The notes below the pieces were generated by a model, which was not told the origin of the DNA, made no database searches, and saw only the letters and a list, made by a program, of their open reading frames with translations. A program made the translations under genes and the position numbers. Positions 7,727 through 15,757 of a stretch of 19,196 bases of DNA are shown one piece after another. This DNA comes from CAWKDC01 sp044445605. GTDB lineage: Bacteria > Pseudomonadota > Gammaproteobacteria > JABCZS01. The stretch spans positions 1 to 19,196 of the forward strand of contig JBIOEA010000037.1 in assembly GCA_044445605.1 (NCBI GenBank), read 5' to 3'. How positions within the stretch are numbered: position 1 is the stretch's first letter; every line of letters begins with the position of its first letter.

Positions 7727-8151
7727 GCATTTTTCTCAAGTTGAGCCAACAAATACTGTGCCTCTTTTAAAAAACCTGGTATCTCTTGAAAGACAGCCAT
7801 AGACTTTTGCTCATCATAAGTATGGCTCGTAATACTACGCTCATAACGAAATTGCTTCCATTGCGTGACGTCTGATAACAATAAACCCTTTTCACAACCG
7901 GTTCGAATTAAATCAGTGAATGACATGGCGTCAATTTCTTGCGGATCAGGTGATGTCATTTCTAGATAGCGTTTTAGCATCTTCCATGAGAGCTCGTACG
8001 TAAATTCAAATGCCTGAATGGCCGCTGCACGCAACTGAAGCACCAAGCCAGGATCAGCCTGAACAACATCAGAATGGTAATACTGTAGGCTTTGTTCGAG
8101 TTGAGTAATCGCACGGACCAGCGGAGAGAGTTCTAAACGGTATTCAGTCAT
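7723..8151 (-). CDS. hepT: HepT-type HEPN toxin, HI0074 family (type VII TA)
   Basis: The 142-residue all-helical protein belongs to the nucleotidyltransferase substrate-binding (HI0074/HEPN) family. The active-site motif Rx4HxY is complete: Arg105-SITS-His110-Thr-Tyr112, followed by DEQ. Family knowledge says the Arg and His make up the RNase site and the Tyr is the residue AMPylated by MntA. The residue after the Arg is Ser, where many members have Asn. AGGGA lies about 8 nt before the ATG. The gene starts 98 nt from the 3' end of tRNA-Thr in the same direction. It could be read from the tRNA promoter or its own; no own promoter stands out. Confidence 0.87.
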   Translation of the reverse strand: MTEYRLELSPLVRAITQLEQSLQYYHSDVVQADPGLVLQLRAAAIQAFEFTYELSWKMLKRYLEMTSPDPQEIDAMSFTDLIRTGCEKGLLLSDVTQWKQFRYERSITSHTYDEQKSMAVFQEIPGFLKEAQYLLAQLEKNA

Positions 8152-8180
8152 TGTGGATTCCCTGTGTATCGAGGCACTAT

Positions 8181-8204
8181 GGGTACATCTGCGGGTACAT
8201 CTGC
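8181..8204. repeat. tandem 12-bp direct repeat near the tRNA-Thr 3' end
   Basis: GGGTACATCTGC occurs twice back to back (8181-8192 and 8193-8204), followed by a degenerate third unit GGGCACATC at 8211-8219. It lies about 45 bp beyond the CCA end of tRNA-Thr, between the tRNA and hepT. Such repeats near tRNA 3' ends are often integrase arm sites or remnants of integrated elements, but no integrase gene is present in the window. Confidence 0.6.
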
Positions 8205-8249
8205 GAAAATGGGCACATCATGAAGCGCGCCTAAAAACTGTGGCAAAAC

Positions 8250-8325
<76 letters not shown>

Positions 8326-8348
8326 TTTATCTTGCCGTAACGTCACGC

Positions 8349-8377
8349 ATTGTACACAAAATTCAAGAAGATGCGAA
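8349..8377 (-). promoter_or_regulatory. tRNA-Thr promoter
   Basis: On the minus strand, TTCGCA (complement of 8372-8377) and TACAAT (complement of 8349-8354) are 17 bp apart, and a GCG stretch follows the -10 box, as in stable-RNA promoters. Transcription would begin about 16 nt before the mature tRNA 5' end. Confidence 0.55.
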
Positions 8378-8403
8378 GCCCTTATTAATGCTAAACTACT
8401 CCA

Positions 8404-9033
8404 ATGATTGAATTAACGTTAATACAAAAAATTTGCGCGGCGATAATACCGGTGCTTTTTGCCATCACGGTTCATGAGGTCGCGCATGGGTGGGTCGCCA
8501 ATCGATTGGGTGACCCGACAGCCAAAATGATGGGGCGATTGACCTTAAACCCATTTAAACATATTGATCCCATCGGAACGGTGTTGGTTCCCCTCTTAAC
8601 GCTTTACCTAGGGGGAGTCCTATTTGGCTGGGCCAAGCCAGTCCCCATCAATTCGCGTTATTTTAAGCATTTCCGTCGAGATGTTGCCTTGGTCTCCATT
8701 GCGGGCCCATTGTCTAATTTTTTCATGGCCTGCTTTTGGGCTTTGCTCCTGCATGTGACATCCAACGCCCATCTTGGGGTCAGCCTCATGTGCCAAATCG
8801 GTATCACCATTAACTTGGTCTTGGGCGTCCTAAACCTCATCCCCATCCCGCCCTTGGATGGTAGCCGCGTTGTCAGCAGTCTATTACCTCGCCGGTGGGC
8901 CTATTATTATGACCGCATCGAACCCTATGGGTTTTTCATCTTATTGGCGCTGTACTTCTTGGGCATTCTCACCGCTATCATGGACCCCATATTACAGTTT
9001 TTGCTTCAACTCTTTATGGGTAGCCATTTATAA
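8404..9033 (+). CDS. site-2-protease-like M50 zinc metallopeptidase, integral membrane
   Basis: The 209-residue membrane protein is of the short M50 peptidase family (YwhC/Rip-like). The zinc motif HEVAH (His24, Glu25, His28) lies in the first hydrophobic segment. The third ligand region is NLIPIPPLDGSRV with Asp152. Between them are the conserved RLTLNPFKHIDPIGT (45-59), GWAKPVPIN and AGPLSN (100-105). There are about five hydrophobic segments and no PDZ or CBS domain. It cleaves transmembrane segments of unknown substrates. It reads away from the divergent tRNA-Thr and stands alone, with no operon partner. Confidence 0.9.
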   Translation: MIELTLIQKICAAIIPVLFAITVHEVAHGWVANRLGDPTAKMMGRLTLNPFKHIDPIGTVLVPLLTLYLGGVLFGWAKPVPINSRYFKHFRRDVALVSIAGPLSNFFMACFWALLLHVTSNAHLGVSLMCQIGITINLVLGVLNLIPIPPLDGSRVVSSLLPRRWAYYYDRIEPYGFFILLALYFLGILTAIMDPILQFLLQLFMGSHL

Positions 9034-9154
9034 GCAATTGCTTGAATTTCTGCTCCTCCGTCCCCATCTTATACGGGCATGGTATACCAGGGAATGGGGT
9101 TAAAAAAGAGGCACAACACAAGTGCTCAAAAAATGTAACTTTTTTGATTTTTTT

Positions 9155-9184
9155 TTGAACAATTTTAAAAATCCTTGCTATATT
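9155..9184 (+). promoter_or_regulatory. candidate pilin promoter in a T-rich leader
   Basis: TTGAAC at 9155-9160 and TATATT at 9179-9184 are 18 bp apart, which would give a leader of about 95 nt before the pilin ATG. A sigma54 -24/-12 signature (GG-N10-GC), common for pilA genes, is not evident. The rest of 9034-9285 is A/T-rich and non-coding, with a small CAAAAAA/TTTTTTG hairpin at 9127-9146. Confidence 0.4.
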
Positions 9185-9285
9185 CAAATGTACCAGGGGG
9201 CGTTTTTAAAAAATAGACCACCCAACATAAAAAAGATTCCATGTAGCGTATATATAAAGATAATGATGATGACAGGAGAGAGATA

Positions 9286-9750
9286 ATGGCAAGGCGTATA
9301 CTACGAGGCTTCACGCTCGTTGAAATGATGATAGTGATAGCGATTATTGGGATATTAAGCATGATAGCAATACCCGCCTACAATGATTTTACGATCCGCA
9401 GCAAAGTGTCAGAAGGCTTGAGCTTGGCATCGGGCGCAAAATTGTCGGTGATGGAGTATTACATGACTCAAGGACAATGGCCACAGAACAATACGACGGC
9501 GGGAATGCCCACCCCTGATAGTATTCATGGTGACTTCGTCCGCAGCGTGGCTGTCAATACGAACAAAATCATCGTCACTTTCGGTCAAGGCGCAGGCCAG
9601 GATCTCAATGAAAAGAACTTAGTGCTGTCAGCTAACGATAACGGTGGTTCCATTACCTGGCAATGTAATGGCAATGAGATTGATAATAAGTATCTGCCCC
9701 CCAATTGCCGTAGCCATCACGGGGAAGCAGTCTCTAGAACGGTATTTTAA
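9286..9750 (+). CDS. pilA: type IVa pilin (PilA-like)
   Basis: The 154-residue prepilin has a short leader MARRILRG, cleaved by prepilin peptidase after Gly8. The mature chain begins FTLVE with the Glu5 needed for assembly, followed by the hydrophobic helix MMIVIAIIGILSMIAIPAY. Cys127 and Cys141 can form the C-terminal disulfide loop of a type IVa pilin. Residues 36-58 (TIRSKVSEGLSLASGAKLSVMEY) match the conserved alpha helix of major pilins. A strong AGGAGAGAG site precedes the ATG. No other pilus genes are in the window, so it is an isolated pilin gene ended by its own terminator. Whether it is the major or a minor pilin is not certain. Confidence 0.85.
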   Translation: MARRILRGFTLVEMMIVIAIIGILSMIAIPAYNDFTIRSKVSEGLSLASGAKLSVMEYYMTQGQWPQNNTTAGMPTPDSIHGDFVRSVAVNTNKIIVTFGQGAGQDLNEKNLVLSANDNGGSITWQCNGNEIDNKYLPPNCRSHHGEAVSRTVF

Positions 9751-9782
9751 TAAAGATAAAGTTGTACACACTACTAGCCCAC

Positions 9783-9806
9783 ACCCCGCTTAGCGGGGTT
9801 TTTTTT
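9783..9806 (+). terminator. intrinsic terminator of the pilin gene
   Basis: ACCCCGC (9783-9789), a 3-nt loop and GCGGGGT (9793-9799) form a GC-rich perfect 7-bp stem followed by a run of eight T. It lies about 33 nt after the pilin stop. Confidence 0.92.
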
Positions 9807-9874
9807 GGGGCGAAAGATCTAAGATTGTATAAGGCCTCATCATGTTGTATCATGCACATTCTCGAGAGGTATAC

Positions 9875-11194
9875 ATGTCAGGCAAAGTCTTTATCAAAAC
9901 CTATGGTTGTCAAATGAACGAGTATGACTCGTCCAAAATGTATGATTTACTTGAAAAAAACCAGGGTCTCACCAAGACCGACACCCCCGACAATGCAGAT
10001 GTCATCCTATTAAATACCTGCTCCATTCGCGAGCGGGCCCAAGAAAATGTCTTCTCCGAGCTCGGGCGTCTTAAAGCCTTCAAAGATGCCAATCCCAAGG
10101 TGATCATTGGCGTTGGGGGCTGTGTCGCCTCCCAAGAGGGTGAAGCCATTCGCAAGCGTGCCCCTTATGTAGATCTCGTCTTTGGCCCTCAGACCTTGCA
10201 TCGATTACCTACCATGATGGCCGCGCTGAACGACGGCCCCCAAATCGATATCCAATTCCCAACGATAGAAAAATTCGACAACCTCCCAGCACCCCGTGCG
10301 GAAGGCGTGCTTGCCTACGTGTCGATCATGGAAGGCTGCAGCAAGTATTGTACGTTCTGCGTCGTGCCCTACACTCGTGGCGAAGAAGTCTCCCGCCCTT
10401 TCGATGATATTCTCGCCGAAGTCGCGAACCTCGCCTCGCAAGGCGTGAAAGAAGTCACGTTGCTCGGCCAAAACGTGAATGCCTATCGTGGCAAAACACA
10501 TGATAACAACATCGCCAACCTCGCCACCGTGATCGAATACATTGCCGACATCGATGGGATCGAACGCATTCGTTACACAACCTCTCATCCGGTGGAATTC
10601 TCCCCGGCTTTGATTGACGTCTATGGCCGTGTCCCCAAACTCGTGAGCCATTTGCATTTGCCCGTTCAAAGTGGTTCCGATCGTGTTCTCGCTCAAATGA
10701 AACGCGGCCACACCACCTTAGAATACAAAAGCAAAATCCGTCAATTGCGCGCCATTCGTCCTGACATCACGATCACATCCGATTTTATCATCGGCTTCCC
10801 CGGTGAAACAGACAAAGATTTTGAAGACACCATGAACTTGATTCAAGACATTGGTTTTGATCACAGCTTCAGCTTTATTTACAGCCCTCGCCCTGGCACA
10901 CCCGCCGCGCAAATGGCTGATGACACTCCCATGAGCGTGAAAAAAGAACGCCTTGCTCTTTTGCAGCAACGCTTGCATCAGCAAACAGAAACCATCAGTC
11001 AAGCGATGGTCGGCAACACCTATCCCATTTTGGTCGAAGGTCATTCGAAAGATTTTCCCGGCAAACTCAAGGGTCGTACCGAAAACAGCCGCTATGCTTA
11101 TTTTGAAGGCGATGCAAGTTTAATCGGGCGCATCGTCAATGTCCAAATGACGCATGCCGGTCATCATTATTTACAAGGGTCATGGGTATCATGA
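9875..11194 (+). CDS. miaB: tRNA-2-methylthio-N6-dimethylallyladenosine synthase
   Basis: This radical-SAM methylthiotransferase converts i6A37 to ms2i6A37 in tRNAs that read UNN codons. The N-terminal UPF0004 domain has the three cysteines of the auxiliary 4Fe-4S cluster (Cys12 in YGCQMNEYDS, Cys49 in NTCSIRE, Cys83 in GGCVA). The radical-SAM motif CSKYCTFC (Cys155, Cys159, Cys162) and a C-terminal TRAM domain follow. The start at 9875 has GAGAGG 5 nt upstream and gives the family N-terminus SGKVFIKTYGCQMN. An ATG 33 nt earlier adds a non-conserved leader. It is the first gene of an operon with ybeY, corC and lnt. Confidence 0.96.
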   Translation: MSGKVFIKTYGCQMNEYDSSKMYDLLEKNQGLTKTDTPDNADVILLNTCSIRERAQENVFSELGRLKAFKDANPKVIIGVGGCVASQEGEAIRKRAPYVDLVFGPQTLHRLPTMMAALNDGPQIDIQFPTIEKFDNLPAPRAEGVLAYVSIMEGCSKYCTFCVVPYTRGEEVSRPFDDILAEVANLASQGVKEVTLLGQNVNAYRGKTHDNNIANLATVIEYIADIDGIERIRYTTSHPVEFSPALIDVYGRVPKLVSHLHLPVQSGSDRVLAQMKRGHTTLEYKSKIRQLRAIRPDITITSDFIIGFPGETDKDFEDTMNLIQDIGFDHSFSFIYSPRPGTPAAQMADDTPMSVKKERLALLQQRLHQQTETISQAMVGNTYPILVEGHSKDFPGKLKGRTENSRYAYFEGDASLIGRIVNVQMTHAGHHYLQGSWVS

Positions 11195-11679
11195 GCATTG
11201 AGATTGATATCCAAATCGCCAGTGAATTCAAGCCACTTCCTTCCGAAGAACAGTTAACACGCTGGGCTACCGCTGTGCTGGAACAACAACAGCATCCTGG
11301 GAGTCTTACACTCAGGATTGTCGACGAAGCAGAAATCACCGAGTTGAACCATCACTATCGTGGCAAACAGAAACCCACGAATGTGCTATCTTTCCCCATG
11401 GAGGCTCCTTCTGAAGAAGAGCTTGCATTATTGGGCGAGTCAGATGCTTTGCTCGGCGACATCATTATCTGCGCTCCCATTGTGGCTGCTGAAGCAACAG
11501 CACAAGGTAAAACGGTTGAAGCCCATTTTGCCCATATGGTCGTTCATGGTACCCTGCATTTATTGGGATACGATCACGTGACGCCAGCGTTAGCTGACAT
11601 CATGGAACCATTAGAAATAGAGATTTTATCGTCAATGCAATTTGCCAACCCCTACGAGGTCAAAAAGAGTCATGAGTGA
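11191..11679 (+). CDS. ybeY: endoribonuclease YbeY, 16S rRNA 3'-end maturation
   Basis: This metal-dependent endoribonuclease acts in 16S rRNA processing and ribosome quality control. The UPF0054 signature is HGTLHLLGYDH with zinc ligands His119, His123 and His129, and LSFPM appears upstream. The start at 11191 overlaps the miaB stop as ATGA; an in-frame ATG at 11182 would add three residues. The length of 162 residues is typical. The usual upstream partner ybeZ (PhoH-like ATPase) is absent here. The stop overlaps the corC start by 8 bp. Confidence 0.93.
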   Translation: MSIEIDIQIASEFKPLPSEEQLTRWATAVLEQQQHPGSLTLRIVDEAEITELNHHYRGKQKPTNVLSFPMEAPSEEELALLGESDALLGDIIICAPIVAAEATAQGKTVEAHFAHMVVHGTLHLLGYDHVTPALADIMEPLEIEILSSMQFANPYEVKKSHE

Positions 11680-12520
11680 TGAGAAGCAACCCAGTAGTAT
11701 TAAAAAGTTCCTGAGATCATTTTTCCAAGCGCCCATGGAAGACAAAGAAGAGCTCTTTGAGCTTCTCTTAGAAGCCAGAGAAAACGAATTGCTGGATAAT
11801 GATGCGTTCGAAATGGTGGAAGGTGTGTTATCCGTTGCCGAAATGCAGGCTCGGGATATCATGGTGCCTCGCGCCCAACTCGTCGTGATAGAGAAAACCG
11901 ATGCCTTAAATGAGTTTCTTCCTCAATTGATCAGTTCTGGGCATTCGCGTTTTCCAGTCGTGAGTGAAGATAAAGATACTATTGTGGGTATTTTGCTCGC
12001 GAAAGATATTTTGAAGCATTTATTTGCGCGTCATGATGAATATTTCGATATCAATGAATACATGCGCCCTCCCGTGTTTGTGCCTGAATCTAAACGCTTG
12101 AACGTCTTATTGAAAGAATTCCGCATGAACCGTAATCACATGGCCGTTGTCGTTGACGAATACGGCGGCGTGTCGGGCATCATCACGATCGAAGATATTT
12201 TAGAAGAAATCGTTGGCGACATCGCGGATGAACATGATACAACCGTTGAAAATAATGACATTCGTCGTCAAGATGCACATCATTATATTGTCGATGCCTT
12301 AACACCTGTCGAAACGTTTAACGAATATTTCGAATCCGATTTGCCCGAAGAAGATTTTGATACCGTCGGTGGGTTGGTCATGCAATCGTTTGGGCATATG
12401 CCCGATATCGGTGAAATCACCTCGATGGAACATTTTATCTTCGAAGTATTGGAAGCCGATGATCGCCGCGTGCTTAAACTGCGCGTCAAGAAAGGGCATA
12501 TTCCGAAAGTAAACGAATAA
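11672..12520 (+). CDS. corC: CorC-type CBS-domain protein, magnesium/cobalt efflux
   Basis: The 282-residue cytosolic protein starts MSDEKQPSS; a longer reading from 11642 would add ten residues inside ybeY. It has two CBS domains at about 60-180 (ARDIMVPRAQLVVI, then FRMNRNHMAVVVDEYGG and GIITIEDILEEIVGDI). A CorC/HlyC transporter-associated domain follows at about 195-280 with DFDTVGGLVMQSFGHMP. It is linked to Mg/Co homeostasis with CorA. It has no DUF21 membrane domain, as is usual for this operon's CorC. Its TAA shares one base with the lnt ATG. Confidence 0.92.
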   Translation: MSDEKQPSSIKKFLRSFFQAPMEDKEELFELLLEARENELLDNDAFEMVEGVLSVAEMQARDIMVPRAQLVVIEKTDALNEFLPQLISSGHSRFPVVSEDKDTIVGILLAKDILKHLFARHDEYFDINEYMRPPVFVPESKRLNVLLKEFRMNRNHMAVVVDEYGGVSGIITIEDILEEIVGDIADEHDTTVENNDIRRQDAHHYIVDALTPVETFNEYFESDLPEEDFDTVGGLVMQSFGHMPDIGEITSMEHFIFEVLEADDRRVLKLRVKKGHIPKVNE

Positions 12521-14001
12521 TGAGGGGCGCACCATTATTAATCATCTTGGGCGCTCTTTGTGTGCTGGCCTTCGCCCCTTTTCAGTGGTTCCCGATCGCG
12601 ATGGTGGCACCTGCGCTCCTAGAAAAATGCATTCATCATAAAACGGCCAAACAAGGTGCATTGAAGACGTTTTTATTTGGCCTTGGCTTTTTCGGTTTTG
12701 GTGTCTCATGGGTATTTGTGAGCATTCATGATCACAGTGATGCGCCATTATGGGCAGCAATTGCGATCACCTTTTTATTTGTTGCCGCGCTTTCAGGTGT
12801 CTTGGCGATGATGGGCGCCCTATACAGCGCGATATCCACCCGCACAAAACCATCGAGACTCTCTCTATTAATATTCCCTTTGTTATGGGTATTATTTGAA
12901 TGGGTACGCACGTGGTTATTAACGGGGTTCCCGTGGCTGCTACTGGGTTATACCCTCATCGATACACCGCTTCAAAGTTTTGCGCCTGTCTTTGGTGTAT
13001 ACGGTTTATCCTTTATATGTGTTTTGATGGGCGTTTGTTTTGTGCGCGTATTTTCGGTCCCACGTCGCAAACAAGGCATCTTATTAGCGGGCATCGCGGT
13101 ATTGTTTCTGGTCGGTGTTGGATTAAAACACATTCGGTGGACGCACCCTGTGGGTGAATCTAAAGTATTCGGATTGGTTCAAGGCAACATTCCACAAGAA
13201 ACAAAATGGGATCCTTCTGCCGCCAATGCACATTTAGAAACGTATCGTGGTTTAACGAACACATTGAGCACAAGCAACGTGATTGTTTGGCCAGAAGCAG
13301 CATTCCCTTACACACTACCCTATGGGCGCAAACCACTCTTAATGGTCGAAAGCGATGCCTTGCGTGCGCATCAATCCTTGATCACCGGTGTGGTGATTGC
13401 TGAGAATAACCACATGTACACAAACAGTGTGGTGGCACTCGGCGTAGAGGCTGATGGACGTTACGATAAATACCATCTTGTCCCGTTTGGCGAATTTGTT
13501 CCCTTCCATCAATTATTAGGGAGCACCTTTGATTGGCTGCAATTACCGATGAGCTTCACGATCCCGGGCGCAAAAATTCAAACGCCATTGGAAGTTCAAG
13601 GCATGCACATTGTTCCTTTGATTTGTTACGAAGTCGTTTATCCGGAATTGGCGCGGTTGCGGGCGCTACAAAGCAGCGTACTATTGACCGTCAGCAATGA
13701 TACGTGGTTTGGGCAATCGCTCGGGCCGATTCAACACCTCCAAATGGCCCGCATGCGCGCGCTGGAAAATGGCCGGATGCTCGTGCGTGCGACGAATAAT
13801 GGCATGACGGCGATTGTCAATGCCGATGGCACGATTCGTGGTTTAGCCCCTTCCCATCAAATTACTACCTTGACAGGATTAGTGTCCGCCTACGAAGGCA
13901 AAACACCGATCATGCGGTTAGGACATGATAATCTATTGATTTTTCTAGCGTTGTTTTTGGGGTTGCTCTTGATTCGGGCTCGTCGCCCTCCCCTTGAATA
14001 A
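12520..14001 (+). CDS. lnt: apolipoprotein N-acyltransferase
   Basis: This inner-membrane enzyme adds the third acyl chain to lipoproteins at the periplasmic face. The 493-residue protein has an N-terminal block of about six transmembrane segments (1-205) and a nitrilase-like domain (about 215-460). The catalytic triad is Glu259 in VWPEAAFPY, Lys317 in YDKYHLVPFGE and Cys369 in PLICYEVVYPE. A last transmembrane segment is followed by a basic tail. It is translationally coupled to corC. No terminator is visible before the next promoter, whose -35 box begins 3 nt after the stop. Confidence 0.95.
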   Translation: MRGAPLLIILGALCVLAFAPFQWFPIAMVAPALLEKCIHHKTAKQGALKTFLFGLGFFGFGVSWVFVSIHDHSDAPLWAAIAITFLFVAALSGVLAMMGALYSAISTRTKPSRLSLLIFPLLWVLFEWVRTWLLTGFPWLLLGYTLIDTPLQSFAPVFGVYGLSFICVLMGVCFVRVFSVPRRKQGILLAGIAVLFLVGVGLKHIRWTHPVGESKVFGLVQGNIPQETKWDPSAANAHLETYRGLTNTLSTSNVIVWPEAAFPYTLPYGRKPLLMVESDALRAHQSLITGVVIAENNHMYTNSVVALGVEADGRYDKYHLVPFGEFVPFHQLLGSTFDWLQLPMSFTIPGAKIQTPLEVQGMHIVPLICYEVVYPELARLRALQSSVLLTVSNDTWFGQSLGPIQHLQMARMRALENGRMLVRATNNGMTAIVNADGTIRGLAPSHQITTLTGLVSAYEGKTPIMRLGHDNLLIFLALFLGLLLIRARRPPLE

Positions 14002-14003
14002 AC

Positions 14004-14032
14004 TTGCATTCTCACCTCTGTTGGCTTAAACT
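14004..14032 (+). promoter_or_regulatory. promoter of the first ankyrin-like paralog
   Basis: TTGCAT at 14004-14009 and TAAACT at 14027-14032 are 17 bp apart. The same boxes, spacing and flanks (GGCTTAAACTGGTCAT) recur upstream of the second paralog at 15700-15728. This conservation supports a real promoter that was duplicated together with the gene. Confidence 0.6.
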
Positions 14033-14062
14033 GGTCATCCTTACGACTCAGGAAATGATCCC

Positions 14063-15346
14063 ATGCCCTTAACGCAAGATGTAGTGAATAATGTCATAGA
14101 ACAATTAAAATCCATCACCCCAACCAATACAGAAAAAAAACATGCCAAAGCCTATCTGCTGGGAAAACTCAAAGAGTTTGTAACGAGTGCTGATAAACAG
14201 TCATTAGAAGATGAGCTTTATATATTCTGCTTGGATCGTAGGCCCCATATATTTCATACCGACAGGCTCAATGAAGTTGTGCAGCAACTCAAAAAAGACC
14301 TCTCTCCAAGCAAAGCAATCATACGTGAACAAAGCAATAAAGCCATAGCGCATATTCGCACACAACTATTTTCGTTTCTTGATGATAATACTAATAGGAA
14401 CAATAATCGACTAGAGCTTCCAGACTTAAAGCTGAATTGGTATGAAAAAAATACCCGTCTTGATTTAATCAAACAAATTCATGAAAATGACCTTCAATCT
14501 GCCTATAATCAAAATGAACTTCTCATCAGTGCCGCTACCTATGCTAGGGATGAGATTGTTAAATGGTTGCTTAATGAAAGCGGAACTTTGTTTAGCACAG
14601 ATGTGCTTAGAGAAGCAGTGGGAAAAGCCGCTGGACAAGCTGAGCTTGCTTATTGGTCGCATGAAAAATCGGAGTGTACAACATATGATCACACTGTCTC
14701 TCTTTTGCTAGAAAAGCTCGGGAAGGGTAACTATGATGCTATCGAACTCAGTGGTCATGCAGCCCAGATAGTCGACCCACTGCGTAGTGCTTACTTGTTT
14801 GGCTGGCCGAAAGTGCTTCGTGTACTTATAAATGATGGATTAGTACAAACAGCTGAAAGGACCTATGCACAGTACAGTAGAATTTCAGAGATAACTTTTA
14901 GTTATTATCCAATATGTCCTGGTGATAGCATAAAATTTCAGCTAATCAGCCTATTGCTTGAGGCGGGCGTAAGCATTGATAATGAGCCAACGCTTCTCGG
15001 AAGAGTGATTGGGCAAAAGGATCCCCAGGTGCTTGCATTGTTAATCAGAAACAACATAAACCTGAATAGATACAGTGGTGATAAAAATCTGTATGACATT
15101 GCTGTCGAGAATAAGTGGGACGATGTTAAGAAAGCATTGGTCGAAATGAAATATCCCGCGGCCATTCTAGCAGTGAAGGAAGATCGAATCGCAACGCTTG
15201 AAGCGCAGCTAGCGGCGCTTACACAGGTGGCACAGCAACAGTTGGCATCTGTGTCAGGAAATGCGGTTGTGCGTCTGTCGAAGTCTGTAGGAACACAAAC
15301 AGATTCTGAGTTAGTGCATACAAATAAAGCTCATGCTAACACGTAA
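14063..15346 (+). CDS. ankyrin-like protein, paralog 1 of a tandem pair, unknown function
   Basis: The 427-residue protein has no recognisable enzyme domain. The N-terminal 110 residues are helical and polar. From about 130 onwards degenerate ankyrin-like units appear: DLQSAYNQNELLISAATYARDEIVKWLL, then FQLISLLLEAGVSIDNEP, LLGRVIGQKDPQVLALLIRNN and LYDIAVENKWDDVKKAL. A coiled-coil-like segment, DRIATLEAQLAALTQVAQQQ, is near 377-396, and the tail is polar. There is no signal peptide or membrane segment. AGGA lies 9 nt before the ATG. It is clearly homologous over its length to the gene at 15758-17011. A host-directed effector is possible but unproven. Confidence 0.8.
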   Translation: MPLTQDVVNNVIEQLKSITPTNTEKKHAKAYLLGKLKEFVTSADKQSLEDELYIFCLDRRPHIFHTDRLNEVVQQLKKDLSPSKAIIREQSNKAIAHIRTQLFSFLDDNTNRNNNRLELPDLKLNWYEKNTRLDLIKQIHENDLQSAYNQNELLISAATYARDEIVKWLLNESGTLFSTDVLREAVGKAAGQAELAYWSHEKSECTTYDHTVSLLLEKLGKGNYDAIELSGHAAQIVDPLRSAYLFGWPKVLRVLINDGLVQTAERTYAQYSRISEITFSYYPICPGDSIKFQLISLLLEAGVSIDNEPTLLGRVIGQKDPQVLALLIRNNINLNRYSGDKNLYDIAVENKWDDVKKALVEMKYPAAILAVKEDRIATLEAQLAALTQVAQQQLASVSGNAVVRLSKSVGTQTDSELVHTNKAHANT

Positions 15347-15365
15347 TTGATGCGGATTCTGCCTT

Positions 15366-15682
15366 CAGCGGTTCTCATTTTGAATGGCGAATCTCCTATC
15401 TTAAGCCCCGGCAGGGGTGCAATATGTGGAGCCCCCCATGTAGCTCCCGAAGGGAGCAAATGGGGGGTAACGAAGAATGATTTAAATTGTAAGCCCCGGT
15501 AGGGGCGTGAGAATACAAAATAGCTCACACATCAATATTATTTAAATGTGACGCCCCTGCCGGGGCTTGCTTAAATTTTTATTATCTTTACCCCCCATTT
15601 GCCACGCTACGCGTGGCTACATGGGGGGCTCCACATATTACACCCCTGCCGGGGCTTAAGAAGAGTGGTAAAAGAACCGCTG
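15366..15682. repeat. nested palindromic intergenic element between the two paralogs
   Basis: Three sets of inverted arms are nested around a common centre. The outer arms 15366-15375 and 15673-15682 are perfect over 10 bp. The middle arms 15400-15470 and 15588-15660 are nearly identical over about 70 bp. The inner arms 15491-15508 and 15551-15568 have one mismatch. Within each middle arm lies a small hairpin, GCTCCC-GAA-GGGAGC on the left and GCCACGC-TAC-GCGTGGC on the right. Frames through it are not protein-like. It looks like a MITE- or REP-type repeat. The stretch 15347-15757 holds nothing else but the promoter of paralog 2. Confidence 0.85.
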
Positions 15683-15699
15683 CTCTGCCTTGCATACAC

Positions 15700-15728
15700 T
15701 TGCATTCCCACTTCAGCTGGCTTAAACT
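15700..15728 (+). promoter_or_regulatory. promoter of the second ankyrin-like paralog
   Basis: TTGCAT at 15700-15705 and TAAACT at 15723-15728 are 17 bp apart, a copy of the promoter at 14004-14032. AGGAG at 15746-15750 is the ribosome site for the ATG at 15758. Confidence 0.6.
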
Positions 15729-15757
15729 GGTCATCTTTTCGACTTAGGAGATGGCCC

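Noticed and set aside
10205..10711. 168-codon open frame on the minus strand inside miaB
   Set aside because: It is an antisense shadow of miaB.
15331..15528. 65-codon minus-strand frame with a PSGATWGAPHIAPLPGLK-like sequence
   Set aside because: It is translation of the palindromic repeat; such frames occur wherever the repeat does and are not genes.
15366..15682. CRISPR array
   Set aside because: The repeats are inverted and nested, not direct and evenly spaced, and no cas gene is present.
15599..15757. N-terminal extension of the second ankyrin-like protein
   Set aside because: The added 53 codons run through the right arm of the palindromic repeat and have no counterpart in paralog 1. 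The ATG at 15758 has a good ribosome site.
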